A program made the position numbers and the translations under genes. From Lachnospiraceae bacterium (GTDB lineage Bacteria; Bacillota; Clostridia; Lachnospirales; Lachnospiraceae): DNA of 64,000 nt. The stretch is taken from positions 310,001 through 374,000 of the forward strand of contig CAJTHM010000001.1 of the NCBI GenBank assembly GCA_910576125.1. The letters are read 5' to 3'. The notes under the pieces were generated by a model. It was not told the DNA's origin. It did not search any database and worked only from the letters and a program-made list of their open reading frames with translations. Below, in pieces: positions 1 through 8,911 of this stretch (its first letter is position 1; each line of letters opens with the position of its first letter).

Positions 1-56
1 GTGACTGGCAGATATAAGAAAGCCTGATACATCACAACACAGAAATGAGGTTTCAT

Positions 57-2096
57 ATGGCAAACGAAGTGACAAAGTGCCCGATGTGCGGCACAAAACT
101 GAAAATGATAAACGGCAGGATGACCTGCAAGGAATGCGGCTACTATATCAGAGGCAGCGAGGGACAGGACAGTTTCTCGGGAGCGGTGCAGCAGACCTCC
201 ACAGGAGGCAGCCCATACCCTCAAAGCAGCACCGGCACAGCGGGCAGTACAGGCAGCCAGTACCAGACGACCTCCCGGTCCGCCCCCACAAGGCAGACCG
301 GCACCATGGGACAGACCAGTACTTCCTGGCGGAACGGCCCCTCCGTTTCCTCCGCCCCCAAACAGCCTGCCGAGCACAATCCCACCGTGGCAATCGTGGT
401 ATCCATCGTTACCGGCGTCATCTGCCTGATACTGTTCGCGGTCATCGTACTGGCAAAATCCGGCGCTCTCACACATATGCTCCCCGAGAGGGAATCTGCG
501 GAAAGCGTTGCAAGCGCTTCTTCCAGCCAGCCCCGGAAAGCCTCCGACCAGGCATCGGAAGAGTCCGGCCAGACCACCCGGGGAGATGTCAACTCCTATT
601 ACAGACTGCCCCAGTCAGACTTTTTCTGTTCTGTGGCCGAATATATCTGGGATAAGCCCTGCGACACCATCACGGACGAGGAGTTCGCCAACCTCACTGC
701 CATCCAGATCGACCGGGATGAGAAGAGCATCACCTATCAGCTGGGGTACGGCGATACCCTGTCAGCCTCCTATGAATCCGACGAGGGAATGGAACTTTCC
801 GACCTGTCCTGCTTTACCGGACTGGAGTGGGTCTCCATCGATGCTTCCTTTGAAAAGGGCGATCTGAAAGGGCTGGAGAACCTTTACGGCCTTTATTCGG
901 AGAACAGTCTCGATGAGATAGCCGACATTGTTCCTTATCCGGAATATATCACGGATTTGGGCGTGGCGGACACTTTCCTGGCCTCAAGTCTAAACGGCCT
1001 GGAGGATTTCCCCAACCTCATGTACTTAAAAGTGGACTATGCGGGATTGACGGATATCTCCGCCCTTACCCAGTCCCCTGACCTGCTTGGCCTGAATCTC
1101 TCAGGCTGCGACCGGCTGACGGACTTCTCCCCGCTGATGTCCATGATCAATCTGGAGGAGCTGACAATCGAGTCCGATCAGCTGAAAAGCATTGATTTCA
1201 TCAAAAACATGCCTGCCCTGAACAGCCTGAGCATAGAGAGCACCCAGGTATCCAACGTTGACGCGCTGGCGGAATGCCCCCAGTTAGAGTATCTGTACCT
1301 GTATCTGGACGGCTCCTATTCCATCACCGACTATTCCGTCATCGGCAATCTGACGCTCCTGAACAAACTGGCCCTGGAGATGAGCGGGAACTATAACGGC
1401 ATCATGCCCTCCTTTGAAAACCTGACGAACCTCCAGTACCTGTCCCTGAAAGGCGCGCGGGATGTGGCTCCCATCAAGGATGCGGTGAACCTGACCTATC
1501 TCTCCCTGGAGGACTGCAGCGGGGATTCCCTGGACGTAATTGCCTCCCTGCAGGAAATCCAGAGCCTTTACATCAATGATTTCTCCTCCTATACCAGCTC
1601 CCTGGAGCCGCTGACCCATCTGCCGAATCTGATGATGCTGGATTTGGAAGATACATCCGTCTTCGGAAACATCGAGGAGATATTCGGCATCCCCACTTTG
1701 CGCTATCTGTATCTGGACGACTGCCAGGTGGGCATGGACTTTGCCAGCCTCCCTTCCAACGAGACGCTGGAAGTCCTGTCCCTGAACGATATCTCCATCC
1801 TTTACGATCCCACCTACAACAATGGGGACAAGGTAAAGCTGTCGGATCACTATGATATGTTCGACTGTTTCCCGAATCTGACAGAGCTGTACATAGAATC
1901 CACGGAAATCGACAGCATCGAGTTCGTGGCGAAACTGCCGAAACTCCAGTACCTGGACATCACGGACAACAATGTCACCAGCTTAAAACCCCTGGAATCT
2001 CTGAGCGATTTCCAGGCTGTATGGTGCGGACAGAACACCATTCTGGAAACCCTGCCGGAAAGCAGCGGCATCACGGTGTACACAACTGAATACTAA
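57..2096 (+). CDS. Zinc-ribbon, membrane-anchored leucine-rich-repeat protein
   Basis: The N-terminus carries two CxxC knuckles (C8, C11, C24, C27), a zinc-ribbon like those on many Firmicute membrane proteins. A Ser/Thr/Gly/Gln-rich linker follows, then one hydrophobic segment at about residues 109-133. The remaining ~540 residues are extracytoplasmic by inference and hold many irregular leucine-rich repeats (pattern NLxxLxL with DISAL or DFSPL turns) from about residue 190 to the C-terminus. I chose the ATG at 57 over the in-frame ATG at 45 because an ATGAGG Shine-Dalgarno lies 6 nt upstream of it; 45 has none. A terminator follows directly. The likely role is protein-protein interaction at the cell surface; partner and function are unknown. 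The cytoplasmic zinc ribbon joined to an external LRR array is clear from sequence. Confidence 0.85.
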   Translation: MANEVTKCPMCGTKLKMINGRMTCKECGYYIRGSEGQDSFSGAVQQTSTGGSPYPQSSTGTAGSTGSQYQTTSRSAPTRQTGTMGQTSTSWRNGPSVSSAPKQPAEHNPTVAIVVSIVTGVICLILFAVIVLAKSGALTHMLPERESAESVASASSSQPRKASDQASEESGQTTRGDVNSYYRLPQSDFFCSVAEYIWDKPCDTITDEEFANLTAIQIDRDEKSITYQLGYGDTLSASYESDEGMELSDLSCFTGLEWVSIDASFEKGDLKGLENLYGLYSENSLDEIADIVPYPEYITDLGVADTFLASSLNGLEDFPNLMYLKVDYAGLTDISALTQSPDLLGLNLSGCDRLTDFSPLMSMINLEELTIESDQLKSIDFIKNMPALNSLSIESTQVSNVDALAECPQLEYLYLYLDGSYSITDYSVIGNLTLLNKLALEMSGNYNGIMPSFENLTNLQYLSLKGARDVAPIKDAVNLTYLSLEDCSGDSLDVIASLQEIQSLYINDFSSYTSSLEPLTHLPNLMMLDLEDTSVFGNIEEIFGIPTLRYLYLDDCQVGMDFASLPSNETLEVLSLNDISILYDPTYNNGDKVKLSDHYDMFDCFPNLTELYIESTEIDSIEFVAKLPKLQYLDITDNNVTSLKPLESLSDFQAVWCGQNTILETLPESSGITVYTTEY

Positions 2097-2103
2097 GCAA
2101 TCA

Positions 2104-2125
2104 GGGGCTGTCCCAAGACAGCCCC
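2104..2125 (+). terminator. Rho-independent terminator after the LRR gene
   Basis: A 9-bp perfect stem, GGGGCTGTC with GACAGCCCC, has a CCAA loop and is followed by TTTAAAATATT. It starts 8 nt after the stop codon of the LRR gene. The U-tract is short, so termination may be partial. Confidence 0.75.
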
Positions 2126-2150
2126 TTTAAAATATTCTTTGTAAGGAAAA

Positions 2151-4484
2151 TTATCCGACCGTAACCGGGACAATCCAATAACGCCCTGTCCCCTGTTCCA
2201 GACAGTTCAAGCGCCTTTCCTCAAACAGGTATCCGTTGTCCAGCACGATTTCACAGGCCACATTGTCAGGGCAGGAGACTTCCAGGAAAATCTTCTCCCC
2301 CTCTCTTCTCCAGGACACTGCCATCTCGCCGTCCGGCAGGATGTGGCTTGCTCTTACGTGAGAGAGACTTTGGATGAATTTCGGCCGGACGGACACTTTC
2401 CTGCTGTTCACCACATTGATTCCTCCGGGATAACGCATGTACCACTGGGACACATCGGCAAGGAAGTGATGGTTCTGGGAAATCTTATGCCTTGTCTCAT
2501 CCGGCAGGAAATGCTCCGGTATCGTCGTGTCCCCCCGCTCCGCAAAATATCCATAAGAGGGATATTCCTTACTTGTGATCATCCGGTAGGCCAGCTCTGA
2601 CTCTCCAAAGGCGGAGAGCACATGGAACAGAACCCGCATCCCCAGGAAACCGCATGTGGCTTTTTCGCCGTCCCTGCGCACCAGCTCCATCAGCCTGCGG
2701 AACGCCTCCGGTTTCTCGCCGCTGTCAAAGATATTATAGTAAATCCCCATGGCCTGGCCGCTCTGGCAGGAACTCTTTACCATCATTGTGCCGAAATCGA
2801 TGTACTGTTTGCGGACAGCTTCCCTGATTTCCCTGCCCAGCTGCTCCGCAAACGCCGCGTGGATGGACAATCCCACGGCCCGGAACATCTCCCGCCCCAG
2901 ACAGCACATATCGTATACCATGACGCTGTCCGTGAAGCCGAGAGGCACCTCGTAGTCACTGCTGCCCCGGTCCACCGGAACCCAGTCTCCCAGTCCGATG
3001 GCAATGATGCCCTTCTCGTCCCTCCGCCTGCCTGCATACTCCAGATAACGCAGCATGGCGTGGGCATTTTCCCGTATAATTTCCACGTCTCCTCTATATT
3101 GATAAATACGGTAGGGAATTTCAAATAAAGCAAGATCCCAGGCAGGCCCGTTCCCCCATTCGTAGCCCCAGGTATCCGTGGGCACGATTCCCGGAAGCAT
3201 TCCGTCCTCAGCCATGGCAAGGCGGATATTGCGAAGCCACTCCCTGTAGCTCTCCTCCGCCCCCAGGTTCATCATGATATGCTCCGCGGAGGCTGCGGCA
3301 TCCCCTGTCCATCCGTTCTTTTCCCGATGAGGGCAGTCCGTGGGGAAATAGTAGAAATTGGACAAATCGCTGCGCCTGCACATCTCGAAAATACGGTTGG
3401 CCGTCTCATCCGAGCAGCCAAAAGAACCACGCTGTTCCAGATTGGAACTCATGACCAGATAGGTCAGAAGCCCCTCTGTGGCCTGCTCCGGGGTGATGCC
3501 GGACACATACAGATAGCGGAACCCGTGATAGGTGAACATGGGCTCGAAAACCTCTTCCTCTTCACTTCCCACCACATAGATATCCCTCTGGGCATAACCG
3601 TCCGGATAAAAATTGATATTGTTATAATCCACCGCGCCGTCCATCAGCTCCTCGCTGCATTGGATGTCGATGCGCTGGCCGGGCGTCCCCTTAATCTTCA
3701 GCCGGAAAATGCCGGCATTGTTCTCCCCGAAGTCATAGATGTAGCCGCCCGTCCTGACCGGCGCTTTCTCAGGAGTCTCCTGACCGAGCAGGCCCTCACG
3801 GACATCCGGCCTGGGAGCGTAGGGCACCATCTTTCCCGGACAGATTTTCACCGGCTCCAATTCCTTTGTGATTGCCACAGGGTCTGCCTGGCAGAGTCTG
3901 GCCTTTCCCCGGGGCCTCTCCGCGGGTATCGGATCATGCCATGTCCCATCCTCCGCAAATCCGGGCTCTGTCCATCCTGCCGGCTCCTGCCGCCTGTCAT
4001 AAAATACCCCTGACCTTAAATCGTTGAACAGGACAGGGCCTTTCCTGCACCTGAAATCCTCCGCGTCAAAGGCCAGTTCTTCCTCTCCGTCCTTAAGGGC
4101 CACGCTCAGCGCAAGCTTCGGCGCGGAATTGAACACATTGTCCATGAAGTCCCATACTTTCGTCTTGCCGTTCTGGAACCCGTCCCCCAGCATGACGGCA
4201 ATGACATTCTCGCCCTGGCGGAGCCAGGTTGCGATGTCGTACCGGTCATAGTAGGTGATATGATCCGTGTTGGAGATATAGGGGGCCAGGAACCCTTTCG
4301 TAATCTTCCTGCCGTTTACGAACAAATCGTAGAATCCCAATCCGCAGATCACGACCTCCCCTTCCGCTTCGGCGGCGGACAGCGCAAAGCTCTTCCGAAA
4401 GAGCGGGGCCGCCACATGCTTCAGGTAGGTGGAATGCTCCCTGCATTCGCTGACGAACTTCTTTGAAAACACCATCTTCCACAT
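2151..4484 (-). CDS. Alpha-L-rhamnosidase, glycoside hydrolase family 78
   Basis: Inverting GH that releases alpha-linked L-rhamnose. The N-terminal beta-sandwich contains the typical GLGFYDLFVNGRKI and GENVIAVMLGDGF segments (about residues 47-103). A second beta domain spans ~245-345, and the (alpha/alpha)6 barrel begins near 350. The GH78 catalytic signature DCPHREKNGWTGD lies at 383-395; D383, E388 and D395 match the Asp/Glu/Asp spacing of characterised GH78 enzymes. TTIPEHF followed by SQNHHFLADVSQW fits the C-terminal active-site loop. No signal peptide is seen, so the enzyme is probably cytoplasmic and acts on imported oligosaccharides, in keeping with the ABC importer immediately upstream. 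The ATG at 4475 is an alternative start with better spacing to the GGAAAGGA ribosome site. The substrate is inferred from family only. Confidence 0.9.
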   Translation of the reverse strand: MWKMVFSKKFVSECREHSTYLKHVAAPLFRKSFALSAAEAEGEVVICGLGFYDLFVNGRKITKGFLAPYISNTDHITYYDRYDIATWLRQGENVIAVMLGDGFQNGKTKVWDFMDNVFNSAPKLALSVALKDGEEELAFDAEDFRCRKGPVLFNDLRSGVFYDRRQEPAGWTEPGFAEDGTWHDPIPAERPRGKARLCQADPVAITKELEPVKICPGKMVPYAPRPDVREGLLGQETPEKAPVRTGGYIYDFGENNAGIFRLKIKGTPGQRIDIQCSEELMDGAVDYNNINFYPDGYAQRDIYVVGSEEEEVFEPMFTYHGFRYLYVSGITPEQATEGLLTYLVMSSNLEQRGSFGCSDETANRIFEMCRRSDLSNFYYFPTDCPHREKNGWTGDAAASAEHIMMNLGAEESYREWLRNIRLAMAEDGMLPGIVPTDTWGYEWGNGPAWDLALFEIPYRIYQYRGDVEIIRENAHAMLRYLEYAGRRRDEKGIIAIGLGDWVPVDRGSSDYEVPLGFTDSVMVYDMCCLGREMFRAVGLSIHAAFAEQLGREIREAVRKQYIDFGTMMVKSSCQSGQAMGIYYNIFDSGEKPEAFRRLMELVRRDGEKATCGFLGMRVLFHVLSAFGESELAYRMITSKEYPSYGYFAERGDTTIPEHFLPDETRHKISQNHHFLADVSQWYMRYPGGINVVNSRKVSVRPKFIQSLSHVRASHILPDGEMAVSWRREGEKIFLEVSCPDNVACEIVLDNGYLFEERRLNCLEQGTGRYWIVPVTVG

Positions 4485-4585
4485 TTCCTTTCCATTTATT
4501 GTCTTACTGCCTTATCCTCTTTTCACCAGATTACACCAACCGGATGGATTTGTCCATTCTTTTTACTAAAATGAAAGACAGAAAA

Positions 4586-4664
4586 ACCGCACAGGGGAAG
4601 CCTCCGCAGAACACAGAAGCTTCATACGAACAGTCAGCCCTGTATGGCGATTCCCCTATGCGGT
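4586..4664 (-). terminator. Terminator of the ABC sugar importer operon
   Basis: Read on the minus strand, a 14-nt arm (4651-4664) pairs with 4586-4599 (one G-T mismatch position) across a long loop and runs into GCGGTTTTTCTG. It lies between the binding-protein gene and the rhamnosidase gene, so the rhamnosidase is probably transcribed mainly from its own start or by read-through. Confidence 0.6.
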
Positions 4665-4698
4665 ATCCATTCTCAAAATCTATAGAACTTTACAATCC

Positions 4699-6471
4699 TT
4701 ACTGAACCACAGACAGATATCTGTCATATGCGCCCTGCTCGATTGCCATCAGGTCAGCCAGCTTCATCTGCTCCACTGTGCTGACATAATTGTCCCAGTC
4801 GGCATCTACATCCAATTCGCCGGTGAAGAACTGTGCCTTGGTGGTGCTCAGGTAGTTGTTTATATCGTTGTACAAGGTCAGCCTTGCGTCCGCTTCCTCG
4901 GTGGTATAAGCGATGCGCGGATACATATCGATGAATTCGATGCCATCCTGACGGTTCGCATAGGCTGTCAAAGCTGCCCATCCGTAGGTCTCGATGACGC
5001 TGTCCTTCAGCAGAGTATCCACAGGAACGTCGAACAGAGCGCCCCTTACGGCCGTCACTTCATACAGGTTGAATGTGCCATTGAACACTGCTCCCTTATA
5101 ACGGAACTCCTCGTCGGAAGCATACCCCTCCGGGCAACGCATCTGAGGATTCTCAAAGTCCAGGTCTTCGTCATGTACGAAATCGAATGTCACGCCTTCA
5201 TATCCCCTGTTGGAAGCCAGCTTTCCTTCCTCGGTATAGAAGTAATCCAGGAACTTCACTGCCTCTTCCGGATACTCGGTATCTGCACCTATTGCAATCT
5301 TGATGCCGTTATCCACCGCGCTGGACATAGGAGCTGTCTTCTCGCTGTGGAACTCGGAGGTCAGACCGGCTACGCCGACCCAGTTGGCATCATACTCGAT
5401 GCCCTTATTGGCCATGACGAAAGGAGCGGAACCACAGCCCATCATGCCGTATGCATCTGCCTGCGCTTTGTTGGTGACCTCATCGGAAGTGAGGGTGTAA
5501 GCCTCCTGCTCTATCAGCCCCTCTGAGAACAGCTTATTCATGTATCTCAGGTACTCCTTGTATGTATCCGAGGTATTGACCAGATATACCTTACCGTTGT
5601 CGTCCGCCTCCCAAAGCAGACCAGGGCTTCCCACGCCGCCCATATTGATGCCGAAGCCGTTCATGATTGCGTTCTCCACCGCCTCATAGCCCGCTCCATA
5701 GAGCATGGGAACCTCGTCATTCGGGTCGCCGTTGCCGTTAGCATCCTGTTCCTTGAAAGCCTTCAGCATATCGTACAGTTCATCGAGAGTGGCGGGAACC
5801 TGCAGGTTTAGATTCTCCAGCCAGTTCCTGTTGATATAGGTCCTGGACAGACGGTCTGTCAGGTCGACTCTGACACCGGCCAGTCCATAGATGCTGCCGT
5901 CCGATGCGGTGACGAACGCTTCCAGATCCGGAAACTCCTCAAAAGTCTTCTGCATGTTGGGCATCAGGTCGATATAGTCTTTCAGGTTCAGGAAATATCC
6001 ATCTGCTCCCCACTTGTTCACATCGCCGATACCGCCCACATCCCAAATCAAATCCGGCACTCTGTCGTCCGCGATGACCAGGGTACGCTGTGTCGCCCAA
6101 TCGGTCTGATAAAACTCACAATCCAGGCGGATGCCCAGACGGCTGGCATACTCTTCGACTACAGCCAGGTTCTTCCAGTCCTCCAATCCGGAAGGCTGAG
6201 GGCCTACCAGCTTTAACGTAATCTCCTCCTCGGAGATGCGGCCATATGCCGAAGCCGCGCTGCTGTCGCTTCCGCCGCTCTCTTCGCCGCTTTCCCCTTC
6301 AGCGCCGCTGTCGCTTTCTTCTCCCGCATCGCTGCTCTCTTCCGCTTTGCTTTCCTCCGCGGGAGCGCTGGAAGACTCTTTGCCACCGTCACTGCCGCCG
6401 CATGCTGCCAGGCCGCAGGTCATTGCCGCTGCCATCAGAATCGCAAGCAGCTTTTTAGAACATTTTCTCAT
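4699..6471 (-). CDS. Lipoprotein substrate-binding protein of a carbohydrate ABC importer (LplA type)
   Basis: The signal peptide has a lysine-rich start, a hydrophobic core and lipobox LAAC, giving lipidated Cys24. A low-complexity acidic Ser/Glu/Gly linker (about 25-70) tethers the domain to the membrane. The rest (590 aa in all) has the features of large family 1 extracellular solute-binding proteins of the LplA/YtcQ group: a YASRLGI-like N-terminal strand, NRNWLENLNLQVPATLDEL, and late DYFYTEEGKLASNRGYEG. A strong AGGGAGG site lies 8 nt before the ATG. It is the last gene of a minus-strand operon after two permease genes; no ATPase gene is present, as usual where a shared MsmK-type ATPase serves several importers. 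A rhamnose-containing oligosaccharide is a guess from the adjacent GH78 gene. Confidence 0.92.
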   Translation of the reverse strand: MRKCSKKLLAILMAAAMTCGLAACGGSDGGKESSSAPAEESKAEESSDAGEESDSGAEGESGEESGGSDSSAASAYGRISEEEITLKLVGPQPSGLEDWKNLAVVEEYASRLGIRLDCEFYQTDWATQRTLVIADDRVPDLIWDVGGIGDVNKWGADGYFLNLKDYIDLMPNMQKTFEEFPDLEAFVTASDGSIYGLAGVRVDLTDRLSRTYINRNWLENLNLQVPATLDELYDMLKAFKEQDANGNGDPNDEVPMLYGAGYEAVENAIMNGFGINMGGVGSPGLLWEADDNGKVYLVNTSDTYKEYLRYMNKLFSEGLIEQEAYTLTSDEVTNKAQADAYGMMGCGSAPFVMANKGIEYDANWVGVAGLTSEFHSEKTAPMSSAVDNGIKIAIGADTEYPEEAVKFLDYFYTEEGKLASNRGYEGVTFDFVHDEDLDFENPQMRCPEGYASDEEFRYKGAVFNGTFNLYEVTAVRGALFDVPVDTLLKDSVIETYGWAALTAYANRQDGIEFIDMYPRIAYTTEEADARLTLYNDINNYLSTTKAQFFTGELDVDADWDNYVSTVEQMKLADLMAIEQGAYDRYLSVVQ

Positions 6472-6610
6472 TCTTTATACCTCCCTAGTATAATATTTAT
6501 AATATACATATCCCGGAATGCCTTTCCTCCCCGACGCATTTCGCTGCGGAATCCATTGATTCCATCGATATGCAATTATCCTTGTGTCGCATGTGTCTTC
6601 TGCCTGACTC

Positions 6611-7552
6611 TCAACCCTTGACGGAACCAATCATGACGCCTTTCTCGAAATACTTCTGCAGGAACGGGTATATCAGCAGCATGGGTGCCGTGGAAATCAC
6701 GATAATGCCATACTTCAGCATGTTCGCCGTGTCCGCCTGCTTGATCAGGGCCATCATCTCCTCCACCGAGAATGTCTTGCCCTCTGCCATGGCCGTCTGG
6801 GCGAAAGTGCTCTTGGTCAGAATCTCCCGCAGGAACAGCTGCAGGGGATATTTGCCTCTGTCTTTCAGGTAGATCATCTCCGTGAAGTAGGAATTCCAGC
6901 GTCCCACACCGTAATACAGCGCCATGACCACGGTGATGGCCTTGGAAAGCGGGAAGACAATCTTGTTGAAAATCTGGAAGTCGTCGCACCCGTCTATGAT
7001 GGCCGCCTCCTGGATTTCCATGGGAATCGAGGTCATGAAGAACGTGCGGCAGACAATCAGATTGTAGGTGGAGACCAGACCATTGATCAGTATCACAGTC
7101 CTTGTATCCAGCAGCCCTAGCTGCTTCACGTTCAGGTAGCCCGGAATCAGGCCGCCGCTGAAGTACATGGTAATCATGAAGAACACCATCAGGAACTGCC
7201 TGCCCTTTAAATCCCTTCTGGACATGGCGTAGGCACAGGGCAGTGTCGCTGCCAGATTGAGGACAGTCCCCACGATGGTATAGAAAAACGTATTCGCGTA
7301 GCCGCTCCATATCTCCGTGTACTGCATCAGGTATTTATATCCGTCCAGAGACGGCTCCACCGGCCAGAGGATCATACGGCCGCCAGCCACTGCCTTGGGG
7401 TTGCTGAAAGACGCGCTGATTACGAATATCAGAGGATACAGCATCACTATCAGCAGCAGAATCAGCACCACATACATGACGATGACAAAAGTTCTGTCCC
7501 CTATGCTAGTATCTCTTTTTACTTTTATGCTACCTCTTTGACTCTTCATCAT
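6611..7552 (-). CDS. Carbohydrate ABC transporter permease (YtcP/AraQ type)
   Basis: 313 aa inner-membrane permease. Six hydrophobic segments are visible, beginning with TFVIVMYVVLILLLIVMLYP. The EAA-like cytoplasmic loop that docks the ATPase is EIQEAAIIDGCDDFQIFNKI, around residues 195-215. The C-terminus FEKGVMIGSVKG is the typical ending of this family. The ribosome site is AGGAAAGGAG, and two adjacent ATG codons (7552, 7549) are possible starts. It lies between the other permease (17 nt upstream) and the binding protein (139 nt downstream), so the three form one import system. Confidence 0.93.
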   Translation of the reverse strand: MMKSQRGSIKVKRDTSIGDRTFVIVMYVVLILLLIVMLYPLIFVISASFSNPKAVAGGRMILWPVEPSLDGYKYLMQYTEIWSGYANTFFYTIVGTVLNLAATLPCAYAMSRRDLKGRQFLMVFFMITMYFSGGLIPGYLNVKQLGLLDTRTVILINGLVSTYNLIVCRTFFMTSIPMEIQEAAIIDGCDDFQIFNKIVFPLSKAITVVMALYYGVGRWNSYFTEMIYLKDRGKYPLQLFLREILTKSTFAQTAMAEGKTFSVEEMMALIKQADTANMLKYGIIVISTAPMLLIYPFLQKYFEKGVMIGSVKG

Positions 7553-7569
7553 TCTATGTACTCCTTTCC

Positions 7570-8505
7570 TCAGAACAGGCTGGTCTGGGTCGCCCGGTTA
7601 GATATGGTGTTGGCGATGATCAGGATAATCGAGTTGACGACAGAGTTGAACAATCCTGCCGCCGTACCAAAGGCGAAATCCGACTGCTCCAGGCCTACCT
7701 TGTACACATAGGTGGAAATGACCTCCGATGCGCTGACATTCGTGGCATTCTGCAGCAGATACACTTTCTCATAGCCAACGCCCAGGAGGGACCCGCAGTT
7801 CAATATCAGGAGCACGATGATAGTGGGGACCAGCACGGGCATATTGATGTACCAAATCTTCTGGAGCCTGGAAGCGCCGTCCATCTCCGCGGCCTCAATC
7901 AGGGACTTGTCCACACCGGAAAGGGTGGCGAAGTAGATGATGCTGCCCCAGCCCATCTCCTGCCATACGCCGCTGAGCACATAGACCCATTTGAACAGAC
8001 CCGGCTCCTGTAGGAAAGCCACCGGCTCTCCCCCCGCCATGGTGATGAATTTATTGATGATGCCCGAGGAGGGGCTCACGAACAATGTCACCATACCGCA
8101 CAGGACCACCACAGATATGAAGTGAGGCGCATAGGATATGGTCTGGAATGTCTTCCTGAACCGGTCGTTCTTTACTTCGTTCAGCAAAAGCGCCAGAATG
8201 ATGGGAATCGGGAATCCCAGTATCAGCGACAGGATGCTCAGCGTCAGAGTGTTCTTCAGGATGACCGGGAACCAGTAGGAAGTGAACAGGCGCGTAAAGT
8301 TGTCGAATCCCACCCACGGGCTGCCCATGATTCCTTTCCGCATGCTGAAGTTCTTGAACGCGATCAGGATGCCGTACATGGGCTTGTACGCGAACAGGAT
8401 GAAATAAATCACTGCAGGCGCGCACATCACATACAACCGCCAGTTCCTCATTACGCTTTTCTTCTTGGGTGCCGCTTCTCGTTCTCTTCGCTTTGTCTGT
8501 GCCAT
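7570..8505 (-). CDS. Carbohydrate ABC transporter permease (LplB/YteP type)
   Basis: 311 aa from the ATG at 8505, which is preceded by GGAGGG. An in-frame ATG 18 codons upstream lacks such a site and is rejected. Residues 1-20 are basic (MAQTKRREREAAPKKK), followed by six transmembrane segments starting at RLYVMCAPAVIYFILFAYKP. The EAA loop is SLIEAAEMDGASRLQKIWYI, and the C-terminus ending SNRATQTSLF is characteristic of LplB/YteP permeases. It is the first gene of the importer operon and is divergent from the AraC gene, whose product probably controls this promoter. Confidence 0.93.
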   Translation of the reverse strand: MAQTKRREREAAPKKKSVMRNWRLYVMCAPAVIYFILFAYKPMYGILIAFKNFSMRKGIMGSPWVGFDNFTRLFTSYWFPVILKNTLTLSILSLILGFPIPIILALLLNEVKNDRFRKTFQTISYAPHFISVVVLCGMVTLFVSPSSGIINKFITMAGGEPVAFLQEPGLFKWVYVLSGVWQEMGWGSIIYFATLSGVDKSLIEAAEMDGASRLQKIWYINMPVLVPTIIVLLILNCGSLLGVGYEKVYLLQNATNVSASEVISTYVYKVGLEQSDFAFGTAAGLFNSVVNSIILIIANTISNRATQTSLF

Positions 8506-8600
8506 GTTCCCTCCATGTTTCCCAGAGACAGAGGCTATGCCTGGGGATATTGGCCCCATGTTGCCTGCTCCGTGTACGTAATATTATTTTACTTTATAGC

Positions 8601-8628
8601 ATTTTATCAGAAATAACGCATTTCGCAA
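8601..8628 (-). promoter_or_regulatory. Candidate sigma-A promoter of the ABC importer operon
   Basis: On the minus strand TTGCGA (8623-8628), a 16-nt spacer and TAAAAT (8601-8606) lie about 100 nt upstream of the first permease ATG. The surrounding 8560-8880 stretch is AT-rich and holds the control region shared with the divergent AraC gene; no ORF is supported there. Confidence 0.4.
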
Positions 8629-8826
8629 AAATGAGCTGCTCAAATACTATGATATCTTGCAAAAAAGAATAGTATATTTCGTCGAAATATACAATTATTA
8701 TAATTGCCTTTTAGGTATTCATTATTGCCATTTTAATGGATTGTCCACAGAAAAAGTTTTCAGACAAGGGAAACTCGTGTTTTCTCTGCAAAAAACTTCT
8801 GATTTGCGTTATCTTGGAAAAGAAAT

Positions 8827-8855
8827 TTGACTTAGTCCATCAGAAATAGTATAAT
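8827..8855 (+). promoter_or_regulatory. Sigma-A promoter of the AraC regulator gene
   Basis: TTGACT (8827-8832), a 17-nt spacer and TATAAT (8850-8855) form a near-consensus promoter ending 56 nt before the ATG at 8912. It supports transcription and translation starting upstream of the C8 tract. Confidence 0.75.
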
Positions 8856-8911
8856 GAAGAAAAGATATTTATACAACAAGAGCGATGCTATAGATACAAT
8901 AGAGGTGAAAG

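Noticed and set aside
4463..4705. Small plus-strand ORF between the rhamnosidase and binding-protein genes
   Set aside because: It overlaps the rhamnosidase start and a terminator hairpin, and has no ribosome site or coding character.
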